Of a DNA stretch of 56,332 bases, positions 47,435 to 56,317 are shown in pieces; the first letter of the stretch is position 1, and each line of letters opens with the position of its first letter. Below the pieces are notes generated by a model. It made no database searches and was not told the DNA's origin. It was given only the letters and a program-made list of their open reading frames with translations. A program made the translations under genes and the position numbers. Source of the DNA: Nonomuraea turkmeniaca (GTDB taxonomy: Bacteria > Actinomycetota > Actinomycetes > Streptosporangiales > Streptosporangiaceae). The stretch lies in contig NZ_VCKY01000038.1 of NCBI RefSeq assembly GCF_005889735.1, positions 1-56,332 on the forward strand, in the 5' to 3' direction.

Positions 47435-47815
47435 TTAGTTGGCGCGGGGGATGCTGGCCGTGGTCGGCAGCCAGCGGGGCGTGTCCGCCGCCCGGTCACT
47501 GATGGCCGTCAGCACCGCGTGACGGTAGACGGCCAGCTTGGTGCGCCATTCGCGGATCTCCTGGACGTAGCGCTCACCGACCGGGGCGTCCCACGTCTGG
47601 GGGCTCCTCGCCCGGTTGTAGGCCTTGTCGAGGGCCGTTCTGAGCTGCTCCAACTGGGGCATGACGGTGTTCCACGCTTCGACCAGGCGGTCGTAGTCGG
47701 GATTGAACCGCCAGGTGGCGGTCGTGTCGTCCAGGGCTCCGGCGGTGGCGGACGGTGGTCGGTCTTTGGGGTCATAGGGGTTGAAGGCTTTGGGAGCCGG
47801 TGGGTCGACGTACAT
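47435..47815 (-). CDS. Small helical protein, WXG-like partner
   Basis: 126 residues, unassigned. Residues 42-110 are two predicted helices around a Trp-Asp-Ala-Pro turn (WDAP, then [24 protein letters not shown]), a shape like WXG100/ESX proteins, but the exact WxG is not present. N-terminus [21 protein letters not shown] is proline-rich. AAAGGAG precedes ATG 47815, which overlaps the stop of the upstream 739-residue gene (TGATG), so they are coupled. No ESX secretion genes are visible in this window. It might be an ESX-type substrate or chaperone partner (inference). Confidence 0.7.
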   Translation of the reverse strand: MYVDPPAPKAFNPYDPKDRPPSATAGALDDTTATWRFNPDYDRLVEAWNTVMPQLEQLRTALDKAYNRARSPQTWDAPVGERYVQEIREWRTKLAVYRHAVLTAISDRAADTPRWLPTTASIPRAN

Positions 47816-50034
47816 CAGGCGCTCCTTTCCGGCGTGCCGGGATCGACCGCACCCGGTGGGCCGTCCGGGCGGATGTCCTCGGGGGCCCACTCGCCCTGGC
47901 CGTACTCGCCGGGCGGGACCTGCACGGAGGGCATCTCCTGCGGCTGGATGTCGCGGTGGTTCTCGACCACCGTCCTCAGGGCTTCCAGGTCTGGTGGCGG
48001 GACGTCTACGGAGACGACGTCGCTGCCGTCGCTCGCCCACGCCTCGCGCCCCGTCCGGCCCTCACCGTCGCCGGCCGCCCCGTCGTACGCGCCCGTCGAC
48101 GTGACGCCGTCGGCATCACTCGGCGCCCCACCGTAAGTGCCACTCGGCGTGGCGCCGTAGTCATCACTCGGCGTGGTGCCGTAAGCGCCCGCTCGCGTGT
48201 CCGGTGCCGTGAGGCCGGCGTTGTCGGCCGTCCCCGTGCCGGGTGCCTCGGCGGCTGCTCCCGTGCCCGTGCCCGCTTCGCCTGCGGGTGGCGTGGGCGG
48301 GATCCGGACGCCGGTGTCGCCGTCCGGCGGGGTGCCGCCCGGTGCCGCGCCCGTGCCACCGGGCGTTGATCCGGTGCCCCCCGGAGTGCCATCCGCCTCC
48401 GGCGGCCGCGTGTCCGTGTCCCGGGGCGTGGTCTCCGTCCCATCGGGCGTGGTGCCCTTGCCGTCCGGCGTGGTCTCCTTGCCGTCCGGAGTCGGGTCCG
48501 TACCACCCGGGGTCGGGTCCGTGCCGCCCGGCGTCGGATTTGTACCGCCAGGGGTCGGGTCCGTACCGCCGGGGGTCGGGTCCGTGCCGCCCGGCGTCGG
48601 ATTTGTGCCGCCAGGGGTCGGGTCCGTGCCCCCCGGCGTCGGATTTGTACCGCCCGGCGTCGGGTCCGTGCCGCCCGGCGTCGGATTTGTGCCGGAGTCG
48701 CAGCCGTCGTCGGCTCGCGTGGCCGAAGAAGGATCATCGATCGGCGTGACGCCCACCGAGCCATAGCCGTCCGTGCCTGGCCCGCTGTAACCGCCACCGC
48801 CGGATGTGGCCGCCGGGCCGGTGCCGTCCGAGGCCGATGACGTCGGCGGGGGGGTCACCTGGTCGCCGCCCGTGGTCGGGCTGCCCGGGGCGATGGAGCC
48901 CGGGTCGCCGTCCGGGCGGATGTCGCGTTCGACCCACTGGCCCTTGCCGTACTCGCCCGCCGGGACCTCCACCCCTGGCATCTCCTGGGGCGGGATGTCG
49001 CGGTGGTTCTCGATCACCGTCTTCAGCGCGTCCAGGTTGGGCGGGTTGGCTTCGGCCGAGACAACGTCGCTGCCGTCGTTGGCCCAGGTGTTGACGTTCG
49101 AGGCGGCGGTGGTGTCGGCGGGCATCTTCGGCATCTCCGCCGGCTGGACCTTGTCGGTGTTCTCGAGCAGGTCCTCCAGTTGCTCGGCCGTGGGCGGGTC
49201 GAGGGGTATCTGCAGGACCTTGACCCCGTCGACGACCACGACCTGCGGCTTGGTGACATCGGTGTCGTCAGGATGGTCCTTGGCCGACGTGTCCGTCCCA
49301 CCGCCGGTGTCCGTCCCGCCCGTGCCTGTGCCGCCGCTGTCCGCCTCGGCCCCGCGTTCGCGCCGGCTGTCGAGATCGTCATCCTTGGGCTGGTCCGCAG
49401 GTTGATCACCGGTGCTCCCGCCGGTACCTGAGTCCGCATCCGCCCCGGTGTCCTTGCCCGTGCCGGTGTCCTTGCCGGGGTCGTCGGCGCCGTCGCACGT
49501 CTTGCCGTCGGAGCCGGTCTTGCCGTCCGAGCCCGTCCCACCATCAGCGCCGGTCTTGCCGTCCGAACCCGTCCCACCATCAGCGCCGGTCTTGCCGTCC
49601 GAACCCGTCCCACCATCAGCGCCGGTCTTGCCGTCCGAACCCGTCCCACCATCAGCGCCGGTCTTCCCGTCGGAGCCCGTCCTGACGTCGTCGTCCTTTG
49701 GGGTCACCTCGTCGGGCTTTTCGCCGGCGCGTGGGTTGTCGTACTTGCCGTCCTCCCCACGCACTTCCTTGGGTTCGTCCCCGGCCGCAGCCCCGGAGCG
49801 GGGTGGGTCGACCCGCTTCTCCAGGACCTCGAGCCGTACGTTGACGTCCCTGACCATCTCGTCGGCCGCGTCCGCGACCTGGGCGGGACGGTGGGTGGTC
49901 TGCGTGGACAGCCCGGCCCGGCCCATCACGAGCCTGACCCGATCCTCGACCGCGCGCATCTGCGTGGCCGCGTGTTTCACCTCGGTCAGCAGATCACGGA
50001 CCAGCTTGGGATCCATGCCGTCGAACTTGCCCAT
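47815..50034 (-). CDS. Large repetitive protein with WXG-like N-terminus and duplicated 70-residue module
   Basis: 739 residues, no known family recognised. Residues 1-78 are helical and WXG-like (MDPKLVRDLLTEVKHAATQM, then DAADEMVRDVNVRLEVLEKR). Residues 119-178 are TGSDGKTGADGG units; 450-540 are 7-residue (N/D)PTPGGT units. Two copies of a 70-residue module (316-386 and 665-735) share about two-thirds of residues, each with DGSDVVS, a PP(N/D)L(D/E)AL segment, ENHRDI, QEMP and DIRPDG; a half copy lies at 277-305. The ending copies the module. No signal peptide is visible. ESX-type export with the 126-residue partner is a guess. GGGAG precedes ATG 50034. It lies between glyA and Sua5. Confidence 0.75.
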   Translation of the reverse strand: MGKFDGMDPKLVRDLLTEVKHAATQMRAVEDRVRLVMGRAGLSTQTTHRPAQVADAADEMVRDVNVRLEVLEKRVDPPRSGAAAGDEPKEVRGEDGKYDNPRAGEKPDEVTPKDDDVRTGSDGKTGADGGTGSDGKTGADGGTGSDGKTGADGGTGSDGKTGADGGTGSDGKTGSDGKTCDGADDPGKDTGTGKDTGADADSGTGGSTGDQPADQPKDDDLDSRRERGAEADSGGTGTGGTDTGGGTDTSAKDHPDDTDVTKPQVVVVDGVKVLQIPLDPPTAEQLEDLLENTDKVQPAEMPKMPADTTAASNVNTWANDGSDVVSAEANPPNLDALKTVIENHRDIPPQEMPGVEVPAGEYGKGQWVERDIRPDGDPGSIAPGSPTTGGDQVTPPPTSSASDGTGPAATSGGGGYSGPGTDGYGSVGVTPIDDPSSATRADDGCDSGTNPTPGGTDPTPGGTNPTPGGTDPTPGGTNPTPGGTDPTPGGTDPTPGGTNPTPGGTDPTPGGTDPTPDGKETTPDGKGTTPDGTETTPRDTDTRPPEADGTPGGTGSTPGGTGAAPGGTPPDGDTGVRIPPTPPAGEAGTGTGAAAEAPGTGTADNAGLTAPDTRAGAYGTTPSDDYGATPSGTYGGAPSDADGVTSTGAYDGAAGDGEGRTGREAWASDGSDVVSVDVPPPDLEALRTVVENHRDIQPQEMPSVQVPPGEYGQGEWAPEDIRPDGPPGAVDPGTPERSA
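48415..48687 (-). repeat. 7-residue (21-bp) tandem repeat in the 739-residue gene
   Basis: Ten in-frame copies of (N/D)PTPGG(T/K-like) and three degenerate ones encode residues 450-540. The DNA unit is about 21 bp with Asn/Asp alternation. All copies stay in frame, as expected of selection on the protein. Confidence 0.85.
49501..49680 (-). repeat. 12-residue (36-bp) tandem repeat in the 739-residue gene
   Basis: Four copies of TGSDGKTGADGG (residues 119-166) followed by two half copies TGSDGK. The DNA copies are almost identical over 36 bp, so the array is young or actively homogenised. It has no spacers and is coding, so it is not a CRISPR array. Confidence 0.9.
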
Positions 50035-50143
50035 GACCCACTCCCGGACGTATCGCCGCTCCGGGCCTCACCGTAATCTCGGCCGGAGCCCCGTCGCAGC
50101 CGGGATAAGCAGACGGTATACGTCGGCCGGCCAGGTCAACCGA

Positions 50144-50791
50144 TCAGTCGTCGGTGGCGACGTAGCCGATGATGCCGCGCAGCTTCTCCACCGGGATCGC
50201 GCCGCGACGCAACATCCTGGGCACGGCCGTGGTCAGGTCGAGGATGGTGGACGGCGTGTTGTCCGTGGTCTTGCCACCGTCGAGGTAGACCGCGACCGCG
50301 TCGCCCAGTTGCTCCTCGGCCTCCGCCGCCGTGGTGGCGGCCGGGGCGCCGGAGCGGTTGGCGCTGGAGACCGCCATGGGCCCGGTCTCCTTCAGCAGCT
50401 CGAGCGCCACCGAGTCGAGCGGCATGCGTACGGCCACCGTGCCCTTGGTGTCCCCCAAGTCCCAGGAAAGGGCCCTGTTGGCCTTGCAGACGAGCGTGAG
50501 CGGCCCGGGCCAGAAGGCGTCTATCAAGTCCTGCCCGTACGCTCCCATGTCGTCTATGAGCGCTGTGGCGGCTCTGACGGTGCCGACCAGAACGGGCGGC
50601 GGCATGTCGCGGCCGCGCCCCTTCGCGTCCAGCAGCGCGGTGACCGCCGCCGGAGTGAAGGCATCGGCGCCGATGCCATAGACGGTGTCGGTCGGCAGCA
50701 CCACGAGCTCGCCCCTGCGCACCGCCGCAGCGGCCTCCTGCAGGCCATCGGCCCGCTGTTCGGGATCTGAGCAGTCAAAGCGTTTTCCCAC
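50144..50791 (-). CDS. L-threonylcarbamoyladenylate synthase (Sua5/YrdC family)
   Basis: 215 residues from GTG 50791. Makes threonylcarbamoyl-AMP for the t6A37 tRNA modification. The YrdC core is visible: RRGELVVLPTDTVYGIGADAF, KGRGRDMPPPVLVGT, WPGPLTLV, GTVAVRMPLDSVAL and SSANRSGAPAATTAAEA. It lacks the C-terminal Sua5 extension, so it is the short YrdC/YwlC form. AAAGGA lies 2-8 nt upstream of the GTG. Located right after prmC on the same strand. Confidence 0.92.
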   Translation of the reverse strand: MGKRFDCSDPEQRADGLQEAAAAVRRGELVVLPTDTVYGIGADAFTPAAVTALLDAKGRGRDMPPPVLVGTVRAATALIDDMGAYGQDLIDAFWPGPLTLVCKANRALSWDLGDTKGTVAVRMPLDSVALELLKETGPMAVSSANRSGAPAATTAAEAEEQLGDAVAVYLDGGKTTDNTPSTILDLTTAVPRMLRRGAIPVEKLRGIIGYVATDD

Positions 50792-50800
50792 GATCCTTTG

Positions 50801-50838
50801 GCCTCGCTCCGCTCGGCAGCGAGCGGCGCTATCGAGGC
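50801..50838. other. Cruciform-like inverted repeat between prmC and Sua5 genes
   Basis: CCGCTC (50809-50814) pairs with GAGCGG (50821-50826) and an outer GCCTCG/CGAGGC (50801-50806 with 50833-50838) continues it across bulges. It sits 10 nt upstream of the Sua5 start. Could partly end the prmC transcript or shape its translation. Confidence 0.35.
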
Positions 50839-50912
50839 CTCCTCCTTCCTCCACCTTCGGTCGCTTCGTTCCCTCTCGTCGTCAGGAGAAGGCCGCGGCG
50901 CTCGCGAAAATC

Positions 50913-51767
50913 CTATTCCTGGCCCAGCCTGGCCGTGACGAAGCGATCTCTTCTCGTGAGGTCCTGGCGCAGCCGCACGTCGCGCCAGCCGTTGTCCTCG
51001 GGGAACGTCAGGTAGACGGCCCTGCCCTGCTCGTCGGCGTGCTCGACGGCCACCCAGCCGCCAGGACGCAGCAGGCGGCGGGCCGTGCGCTCCACCGCGC
51101 GCACCTCCCCGAGTCCGTCGTCGCCGGAGCCGTAGAGCGCCCGCGAGGGGTCGTAGTCGCGGACCTCCGGGTCACGCGGGATCCCGCCGGGCGGGATGTA
51201 GGGCGGGTTGGAGATGACCAGGTCCACCTTGCCGTTGAGCTCGGGCAACGCCTCGGCGAGGTCTTCAGGGTGCAGGTGCGTACGGCCCTGACCGTGCTCG
51301 GAGATGTTGCGCTTGGCCCACGTGTACGCCGCGGGGTCGACCTCCACGGCGTGGACCTCGGCCAATGCCACCTCCTGCGCGATCGAGAGCGCGATCGCGC
51401 CGGACCCGGTGCCGAGGTCGACCACGAGCGGGGCGGTCACGTCCATCTCGCGCAGCGTCTCGATCGCCCAGCCGGCCATCACCTCGGTCTCCGGCCGCGG
51501 CACGAACACGCCGGGCCCGACCGCCAGCTCCAGGTAGCGGAAGTACGCGTGCCCGGTGATGTGCTGCAGCGGCTCCCTGGCCTCGCGCCGGGCGACGCCC
51601 TCCCAGAACAGCGCGTCGAAGTCGCCGTCCTTGACCGTGTGGAGCTCGCTCCTGCGCACGCCGTGGACGAATGCCGCGATCTCCTCCGCGTCGGTGCGCG
51701 GTGAGGGCACGCCGGCCTCCGCCAGCCGCGCGGTGGCGAGGGCGATCTCGTCCAGCAGAAATGTCAT
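50913..51767 (-). CDS. prmC: Peptide chain release factor N5-glutamine methyltransferase
   Basis: 284 residues. Methylates the Gln of the GGQ motif in RF1 and RF2 using S-adenosylmethionine. The SAM domain has [17 protein letters not shown] (about residue 116) and the catalytic NPPY in [14 protein letters not shown] (about 190). The N-terminal helical part (residues 1-80) contains the substrate-binding segment. ATG 51767 overlaps the prfA stop (ATGA). A longer frame upstream, overlapping prfA, is rejected. Encoded with its substrate prfA. Confidence 0.96.
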   Translation of the reverse strand: MTFLLDEIALATARLAEAGVPSPRTDAEEIAAFVHGVRRSELHTVKDGDFDALFWEGVARREAREPLQHITGHAYFRYLELAVGPGVFVPRPETEVMAGWAIETLREMDVTAPLVVDLGTGSGAIALSIAQEVALAEVHAVEVDPAAYTWAKRNISEHGQGRTHLHPEDLAEALPELNGKVDLVISNPPYIPPGGIPRDPEVRDYDPSRALYGSGDDGLGEVRAVERTARRLLRPGGWVAVEHADEQGRAVYLTFPEDNGWRDVRLRQDLTRRDRFVTARLGQE

Positions 51768-52816
51768 GAGTGTTGTGCGAGCTTCTCCGCCATCTCGGCG
51801 TCGATGAGGGCCTGGGTGACGGCGGTGAGCTCGCCGTCGAGAACCTGGTCTAGGTTGTACGCCTTGAAGCCGACGCGGTGGTCGGAAATGCGGTTTTCCG
51901 GGAAGTTGTACGTGCGGATGCGCTCGGACCTGTCGACCGTGCGCACCTGGGACCTGCGCTCCGCCTGCGCGGCGGCCTCGGCCTCCTCCTGCGCGATGGC
52001 CAGCAGCCGGGCACGCAGGATGCGCAGCGCCGACTCCTTGTTCTGCAGCTGGCTCTTCTCGTTCTGGCAGGAGACGACCACGCCGGTGGGCAGGTGGGTG
52101 ATGCGGACCGCGGAGTCGGTGGTGTTGACGCTCTGACCGCCGGGGCCGCTGGAGCGGTAGACGTCGATGCGCAGGTCGTTGGCGTCGATCTGGACGTCGA
52201 CGTCCTCCGCCTCCGGGTAGACGAGCACGCCCGCGGCGCTGGTGTGGATGCGACCCTGCGACTCGGTGACGGGCACCCGCTGCACGCGGTGCACGCCGCC
52301 TTCGAACTTGAGCCTGGACCACACGCCCTCGTCGCCCTTGGCCTTGATGCCGACCGTGACGTCCTTGTATCCGCCCAGGTCGGACGGCTGGGAGTCGATG
52401 ACCTCGGTCTTCCAGCCGAGCCGCTCGGCGTACCGCAGGTACATCCGCAGCAGGTCGCCGGCGAACAGCGCGGACTCCTCGCCGCCCTCGCCCGCCTTGA
52501 TCTCCATGATGATGTCCTTGTCATCGTTGGGATCACGCGGGATGAGCAGGTGTTTGAGCCGCTCCTCCAGCTGGGGGATGCGCGCTTCGAGCTCGGCGGC
52601 CTCGGTCGCGAACGCCTCGTCCTCGGCGCCCAGCTCCTTGGCGGCGGTCATGTCCTCGCGGACGGACTCCAGCTCGCGGTAGGTGCCGACGATCGGCGTG
52701 AGCTGGGAGTAGCGCCTGCCCAGAGTGCGGGCCTTGCTCTGGTCGGCGTGCACGGCGGGGTCGGCGAGCTGCACCTCCAGCTCGGAATACTCCTTGAGCA
52801 ACTCGTCGAGGTTCAC
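51764..52816 (-). CDS. prfA: Peptide chain release factor 1
   Basis: 350 residues. Recognises UAA and UAG stop codons. The catalytic GGQ is in [28 protein letters not shown] (about residue 230) and the PxT codon-recognition site in [19 protein letters not shown] (about 190). The start is a GTG at 52816 with AAGGA 7 nt upstream. Overlaps prmC by 4 nt. Follows rpmE on the same strand after 81 bp. Confidence 0.96.
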   Translation of the reverse strand: MNLDELLKEYSELEVQLADPAVHADQSKARTLGRRYSQLTPIVGTYRELESVREDMTAAKELGAEDEAFATEAAELEARIPQLEERLKHLLIPRDPNDDKDIIMEIKAGEGGEESALFAGDLLRMYLRYAERLGWKTEVIDSQPSDLGGYKDVTVGIKAKGDEGVWSRLKFEGGVHRVQRVPVTESQGRIHTSAAGVLVYPEAEDVDVQIDANDLRIDVYRSSGPGGQSVNTTDSAVRITHLPTGVVVSCQNEKSQLQNKESALRILRARLLAIAQEEAEAAAQAERRSQVRTVDRSERIRTYNFPENRISDHRVGFKAYNLDQVLDGELTAVTQALIDAEMAEKLAQHS

Positions 52817-52897
52817 CGTGGGTCCTTCAGTCGTGGGTTCTTCACCAACAACGCCGACCCGGCGCACCTGCGTGCGTCCGGGCCGGCGTGGGTGAAG

Positions 52898-53116
52898 CTA
52901 CTTGCCCGTGGCCTTCTTGCCGAAGCGCTTCTCGAAGCGTGCCACCCGGCCGCCGGTGTCGAGGATCTTCTGCTTGCCGGTGTAGAACGGGTGGCAGGCA
53001 GAGCACACGTCGGCGTGGATCACGCCGTTCTTGGCGGTGCTGCGGGTGGTGAACGTGTTGCCGCAGGAGCAGGACACCTGCGTCACGTTGTAGTCAGGGT
53101 GGATGTCGCGCTTCAT
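52898..53116 (-). CDS. rpmE: 50S ribosomal protein L31 (zinc-binding form)
   Basis: 72 residues. MKRDIHPDY start; zinc ligands in VSCSCGNTF and [10 protein letters not shown]. This is the C+ (zinc) form. ATG 53116 has AAAGGA 5 nt upstream; an in-frame start 63 nt further upstream has no support. The 199 bp upstream hold the promoter region and no gene. Confidence 0.96.
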   Translation of the reverse strand: MKRDIHPDYNVTQVSCSCGNTFTTRSTAKNGVIHADVCSACHPFYTGKQKILDTGGRVARFEKRFGKKATGK

Positions 53117-53315
53117 CGCTGTCCTTTCGGGGCGCGGCCGCCGGGTCGCCTTCACGCGTGGCGTGAACCGGAACCGCAAAATGGTCAGCTACCAGTGTGC
53201 CAGATCGTGTAACCATCCCAGGCCATCCGGCATTCCCGCGATCTTCACAGCGAAGGAACGAATGTCACATTAGGCTCCCTGGCACCATCCCTCACTTTGG
53301 TAAGGATCACCAGGC

Positions 53316-54338
53316 ATGAAGAGAAGGGTGCGGTCGCTGCTCGCGATCGCCATGGGGGCCGCCGTTCTCCTCGCGGGCACCGGTGTGAGCGCCGCCGCCG
53401 CGATGGCCGACGACTTCACGGGTGACGCCTCCGCCAGCGCGTCCATCCCGCTCCAGAACGACGTCGACGGCGTTGTGACGCTCACTCTCAAGGAGCCGTC
53501 CAAGGTCAGCAGCGTCACCGGCTCCATCGAACCGCCGGGCAAGGCGGCGAAGACGGTGACGTTCGACTTCAAGACAGGCGACACCGCCGCGACGCAGAAG
53601 ATCACCGGCAAGTGGCCGATCACCAAGGACGACCCGGCCGGTGAGTGGAAGCTGAGCGTCGTCGTCGCCCGCGACACCGGCACCAACACCACCCCGTTCG
53701 CGGTCAAGGTCTCCGGCAAGCAGGGGATCACCGGCGCGAAGGTCAGCCCGAACCCCGTCCAGCTCGTCAAGGGCAAGGACGTCCAGGTCTCGGTCGAGGT
53801 CTCGGCGAAGGACGCGACCACGGTGTCGGCCAAGCTCGTCAGCGACGCCGGCGGCGAGTTCTACGACCTGGGCGACCTGGCCAAGGAATCCGACGGCCGC
53901 TACCGCGGGAGCACGTACTTCGCCGACGACAGCACCCCCGGCGACTGGACCCTCGAGGTGTACGCGCACAAGGGCGGCGAGACGCTCAAGGGCGTGGCGG
54001 CGTTCACGGTCGTGGCGCCGGAGGGCGGCGCGTCCAAGAAGGCCAAGAGCCGGGTCACGATCGCCGCGCCGAACAAGGTGACCAAGGGCAAGACGTTCAA
54101 GGTGTACGGCAAGGTCTACCGCGGCACCAAGGCGTACAAGGGCAAGACGGTGGAGGTGTACTTCAAGGCCAAGGGGACCAAGACGTACAAGCTCCTGGGC
54201 TTCGCCAAGGCCTCCTCGACCGGCAAGTACGCCAAGACGTACAAGGCCAAGAAGGACGGCTACTTCCGGGTCAAGGTGCCCGGCACGACGACGACGCGGA
54301 GCTCGCTGTCGCCGCAGGAGTTCGTGGACGTCAGGTAG
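53316..54338 (+). CDS. Secreted Ig-like/beta-sandwich protein
   Basis: 340 residues. Signal peptide MKRRVRSLLAIAMGAAVLLAG with cleavage near AAAAMADDF. Two beta-rich domains follow (about 35-125 and 130-230: GKQGITGAKVSPNPVQLVKGKDVQVSVEV, TVSAKLVSDAGGEFYDLGDL), then a Lys/Tyr-rich region (KAKSRVTIAAPNKVTKGKTFKVYGKVYRGTKAYKGKTVEVYFKAKG) with YAKTYKAKKDGYFRVKV, likely a third beta domain. Exported, probably cell-wall associated. Shares its stop codons back to back with the regulator at 54339 (TAGCTA). No known family. Confidence 0.75.
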   Translation: MKRRVRSLLAIAMGAAVLLAGTGVSAAAAMADDFTGDASASASIPLQNDVDGVVTLTLKEPSKVSSVTGSIEPPGKAAKTVTFDFKTGDTAATQKITGKWPITKDDPAGEWKLSVVVARDTGTNTTPFAVKVSGKQGITGAKVSPNPVQLVKGKDVQVSVEVSAKDATTVSAKLVSDAGGEFYDLGDLAKESDGRYRGSTYFADDSTPGDWTLEVYAHKGGETLKGVAAFTVVAPEGGASKKAKSRVTIAAPNKVTKGKTFKVYGKVYRGTKAYKGKTVEVYFKAKGTKTYKLLGFAKASSTGKYAKTYKAKKDGYFRVKVPGTTTTRSSLSPQEFVDVR

Positions 54339-54980
54339 CTAGCGGCCCAGGTAGGTCAGCACGGCCAGCACACGCCGATGGTCCTCGGGCGCCGGTCCGA
54401 GGGCCAGCTTGGCGAAGATGCCGGAAATGTGCTTCTCGACCGCACCTTCGGTGACGACGAGGCGGGCGGCGATGGCGGTGTTCGAGCGGCCCTCGGCCAT
54501 GAGGGCGAGGACCTCGCGCTCGCGGGGGGAGAGCGTGTCGAGCGGGGCGCCGCGGCGCTGGCGGCTGAGCAGCTGCACGACCACCTCGGGGTCGATGACC
54601 GTGCCGCCCGCCGCCACCTGCCGCACCGCCTCCAGGAACTCGGCCACGTCGGCCACCCGCTCCTTCAGCAGGTAGCCGACGGCCTTGCCGATGAGGTCGC
54701 CCGCGTAGCGCTCCTCGACGTACTGCGACAGGACCAGGATCGGGAAGTCCGGCCGGGCCTCGCGGACCCGCAGCGCCGCCCGCAGCCCCTCGTCGGTGTG
54801 CGTGGGCGGCATGCGTACGTCGACGATCGCCAGGTCGGGGTCGTGCTCCCGCACCGCCGCCTCCAGCGCGGACCCGTCGGAGACGGCCGCCACGGTCTCG
54901 ATGCCGCCGTCGGCGAGCAGCCGGGCCAGCCCTTCCCGCAGGAGTACGGAGTCCTCGGCGATGACGACGCGCATGGCCAC
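54339..54980 (-). CDS. LuxR/NarL-family response regulator
   Basis: 213 residues. Receiver domain with the phospho-Asp in DLAIVDVRMPPT (about residue 53), conserved Thr/Lys nearby, and a C-terminal LuxR HTH (LDTLSPREREVLALMAEGRSNTAIAARLVVTEGAVEKHISGIFAKL, residues about 145-195). It overlaps or abuts the kinase gene by 4 bp (kinase stop at 54985). Partner of that kinase; probable autoregulation of the operon via a palindrome at 56308-56317. Confidence 0.94.
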   Translation of the reverse strand: MAMRVVIAEDSVLLREGLARLLADGGIETVAAVSDGSALEAAVREHDPDLAIVDVRMPPTHTDEGLRAALRVREARPDFPILVLSQYVEERYAGDLIGKAVGYLLKERVADVAEFLEAVRQVAAGGTVIDPEVVVQLLSRQRRGAPLDTLSPREREVLALMAEGRSNTAIAARLVVTEGAVEKHISGIFAKLALGPAPEDHRRVLAVLTYLGR

Positions 54981-54984
54981 ATGA

Positions 54985-56247
54985 CTACCATTCGCAGGAC
55001 AGCTCCGCGCGCACGATGGTGGGGCCGCCTATGGGGCTGTGCACAACGAGCACGCCGTCGATGGTGGCCGCCCGGTCGGCCAGGCCCGACAGCCCACCGC
55101 CGGGGATGACGACGGCGCCGCCGACCCCGTTGTCCCACACGTCGACGATCACGCCGCGACGGTCCCTGAACACCGACACCGACGCCTCCGTCGCGCACGC
55201 GTGCTTGGCCATGTTGGCCAGCGACTCCGCGACGATGAAGTACGCGATGCTCTCCACCGCGGCCGGCGGCCGCTCCTCCAGCTCGACCGACACGTCCACG
55301 CGGATGGGCGCCCGCGCGGCCAGCCCCGACAGCGCCGCGTCCAGCCCGCGGTCGCTCAGGATCGCTGGATGGATGCCTCTGGCCAGGTTGCGCAGCTCGG
55401 CGATGGCGGCCTTGGTGCCCGCGTGCGCCTGCTTGATGAGCGACCTGGCCTCCTCGGGCTCGGCGTCGAACTTGGCCTGAGCCCGCCCCAGGTCCACCGC
55501 GACGGACAGCAGCCGCTGCTGCGCGCCGTCGTGCAGGTCTCGCTCGATCCTGCGCCGCTCCGTCTCGGCCGCGTCGATGCCCCGGGCGCGGCTGGCCCGC
55601 AGCCGCTCCTCCTCGCTGCCGCCGAGCAGCACCACGGCGAGCGTCCCGTGCAGCCAGGCCATCCCCCGCACGAGGTACGCGGTCAGCACGAGCAGCACGA
55701 CGCCGAAGACGGAGGCCACCCAGGCGGCCGTCCAGTCCTCGAAGACGTACTCGCCTCCCCCCACCACCTCGTCCATGGCCAGGATGAAGGGGGCGAACAT
55801 CAACCCGCCCGTGGCGATCCACAGCCCGGCCGACGCCACCGCCTCCACGAGCCCGAGCGGCAGCAGCATCAGCAGGTAGCCCAGGTCCTTCCAGGTGGCC
55901 GGATCCGTCACCAGCCAGTGGATGTGCGCGCCCAGCCCTCGCTCGGGCCGGCTCCGGTACGGGTCGGGGATCCTGACCCCGAACGCCGCCCCCAGCATCC
56001 TGCGCTCCAGCATCGCGCCGCCGCGCCACATGAACATGGTCGCCATCGCCAGGGGCACACCGACCCAGACGACCGTGAGCGCGAGCGAGGTCGGCACCGC
56101 GAACGCCAAAACGACGAACCAGCCGAACCCGAACGCGACGCTGACCAGCAAGTACGGTGCCGCACGCCATGTCATCGGATCGACCAGGACGCCCAGCGGT
56201 CCCTTCGGCCCGAGCGGCACGCGGTCTTTCAACGCCACCGATCGCAT
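54985..56247 (-). CDS. Sensor histidine kinase, DesK/NarX-like
   Basis: 420 residues. About six transmembrane helices in the first 190 residues, divided by soluble segments (the N-terminal sensor region resembles the Putative_PspC/sensor-like type in actinobacterial kinases). The HisKA_3 box ETERRRIERDLHDGAQQRLLSVAVDLGRAQAKF carries the His (about residue 240); the HATPase has YFIVAESLANMAKHA, VDVWDNG and GGGLSGLADRAATIDG. The cognate regulator gene follows with 4 bp between. Signal unknown; cell-envelope stress is typical (inference). Confidence 0.93.
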   Translation of the reverse strand: MRSVALKDRVPLGPKGPLGVLVDPMTWRAAPYLLVSVAFGFGWFVVLAFAVPTSLALTVVWVGVPLAMATMFMWRGGAMLERRMLGAAFGVRIPDPYRSRPERGLGAHIHWLVTDPATWKDLGYLLMLLPLGLVEAVASAGLWIATGGLMFAPFILAMDEVVGGGEYVFEDWTAAWVASVFGVVLLVLTAYLVRGMAWLHGTLAVVLLGGSEEERLRASRARGIDAAETERRRIERDLHDGAQQRLLSVAVDLGRAQAKFDAEPEEARSLIKQAHAGTKAAIAELRNLARGIHPAILSDRGLDAALSGLAARAPIRVDVSVELEERPPAAVESIAYFIVAESLANMAKHACATEASVSVFRDRRGVIVDVWDNGVGGAVVIPGGGLSGLADRAATIDGVLVVHSPIGGPTIVRAELSCEW

Positions 56248-56307
56248 GCCCCAAGCGTGCCCTGAGGAGCGGCGCGCGGGAATGCGGCTGCCGTCCGGCC
56301 CGGGGTA

Positions 56308-56317
56308 GGGCTAGCCC
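56308..56317. promoter_or_regulatory. Palindrome upstream of the kinase gene
   Basis: GGGCTAGCCC is a 10-bp perfect palindrome; the flanks extend it imperfectly (TAGGGCTAGCCCCA). Lies 61-70 bp upstream of ATG 56247. NarL-type regulators bind such sites; assignment is inference. Confidence 0.4.

Noticed and set aside
49501..49680. CRISPR-like repeat array
   Set aside because: Repeats are back to back without spacers and are in frame with a protein gene; they encode TGSDGKTGADGG.
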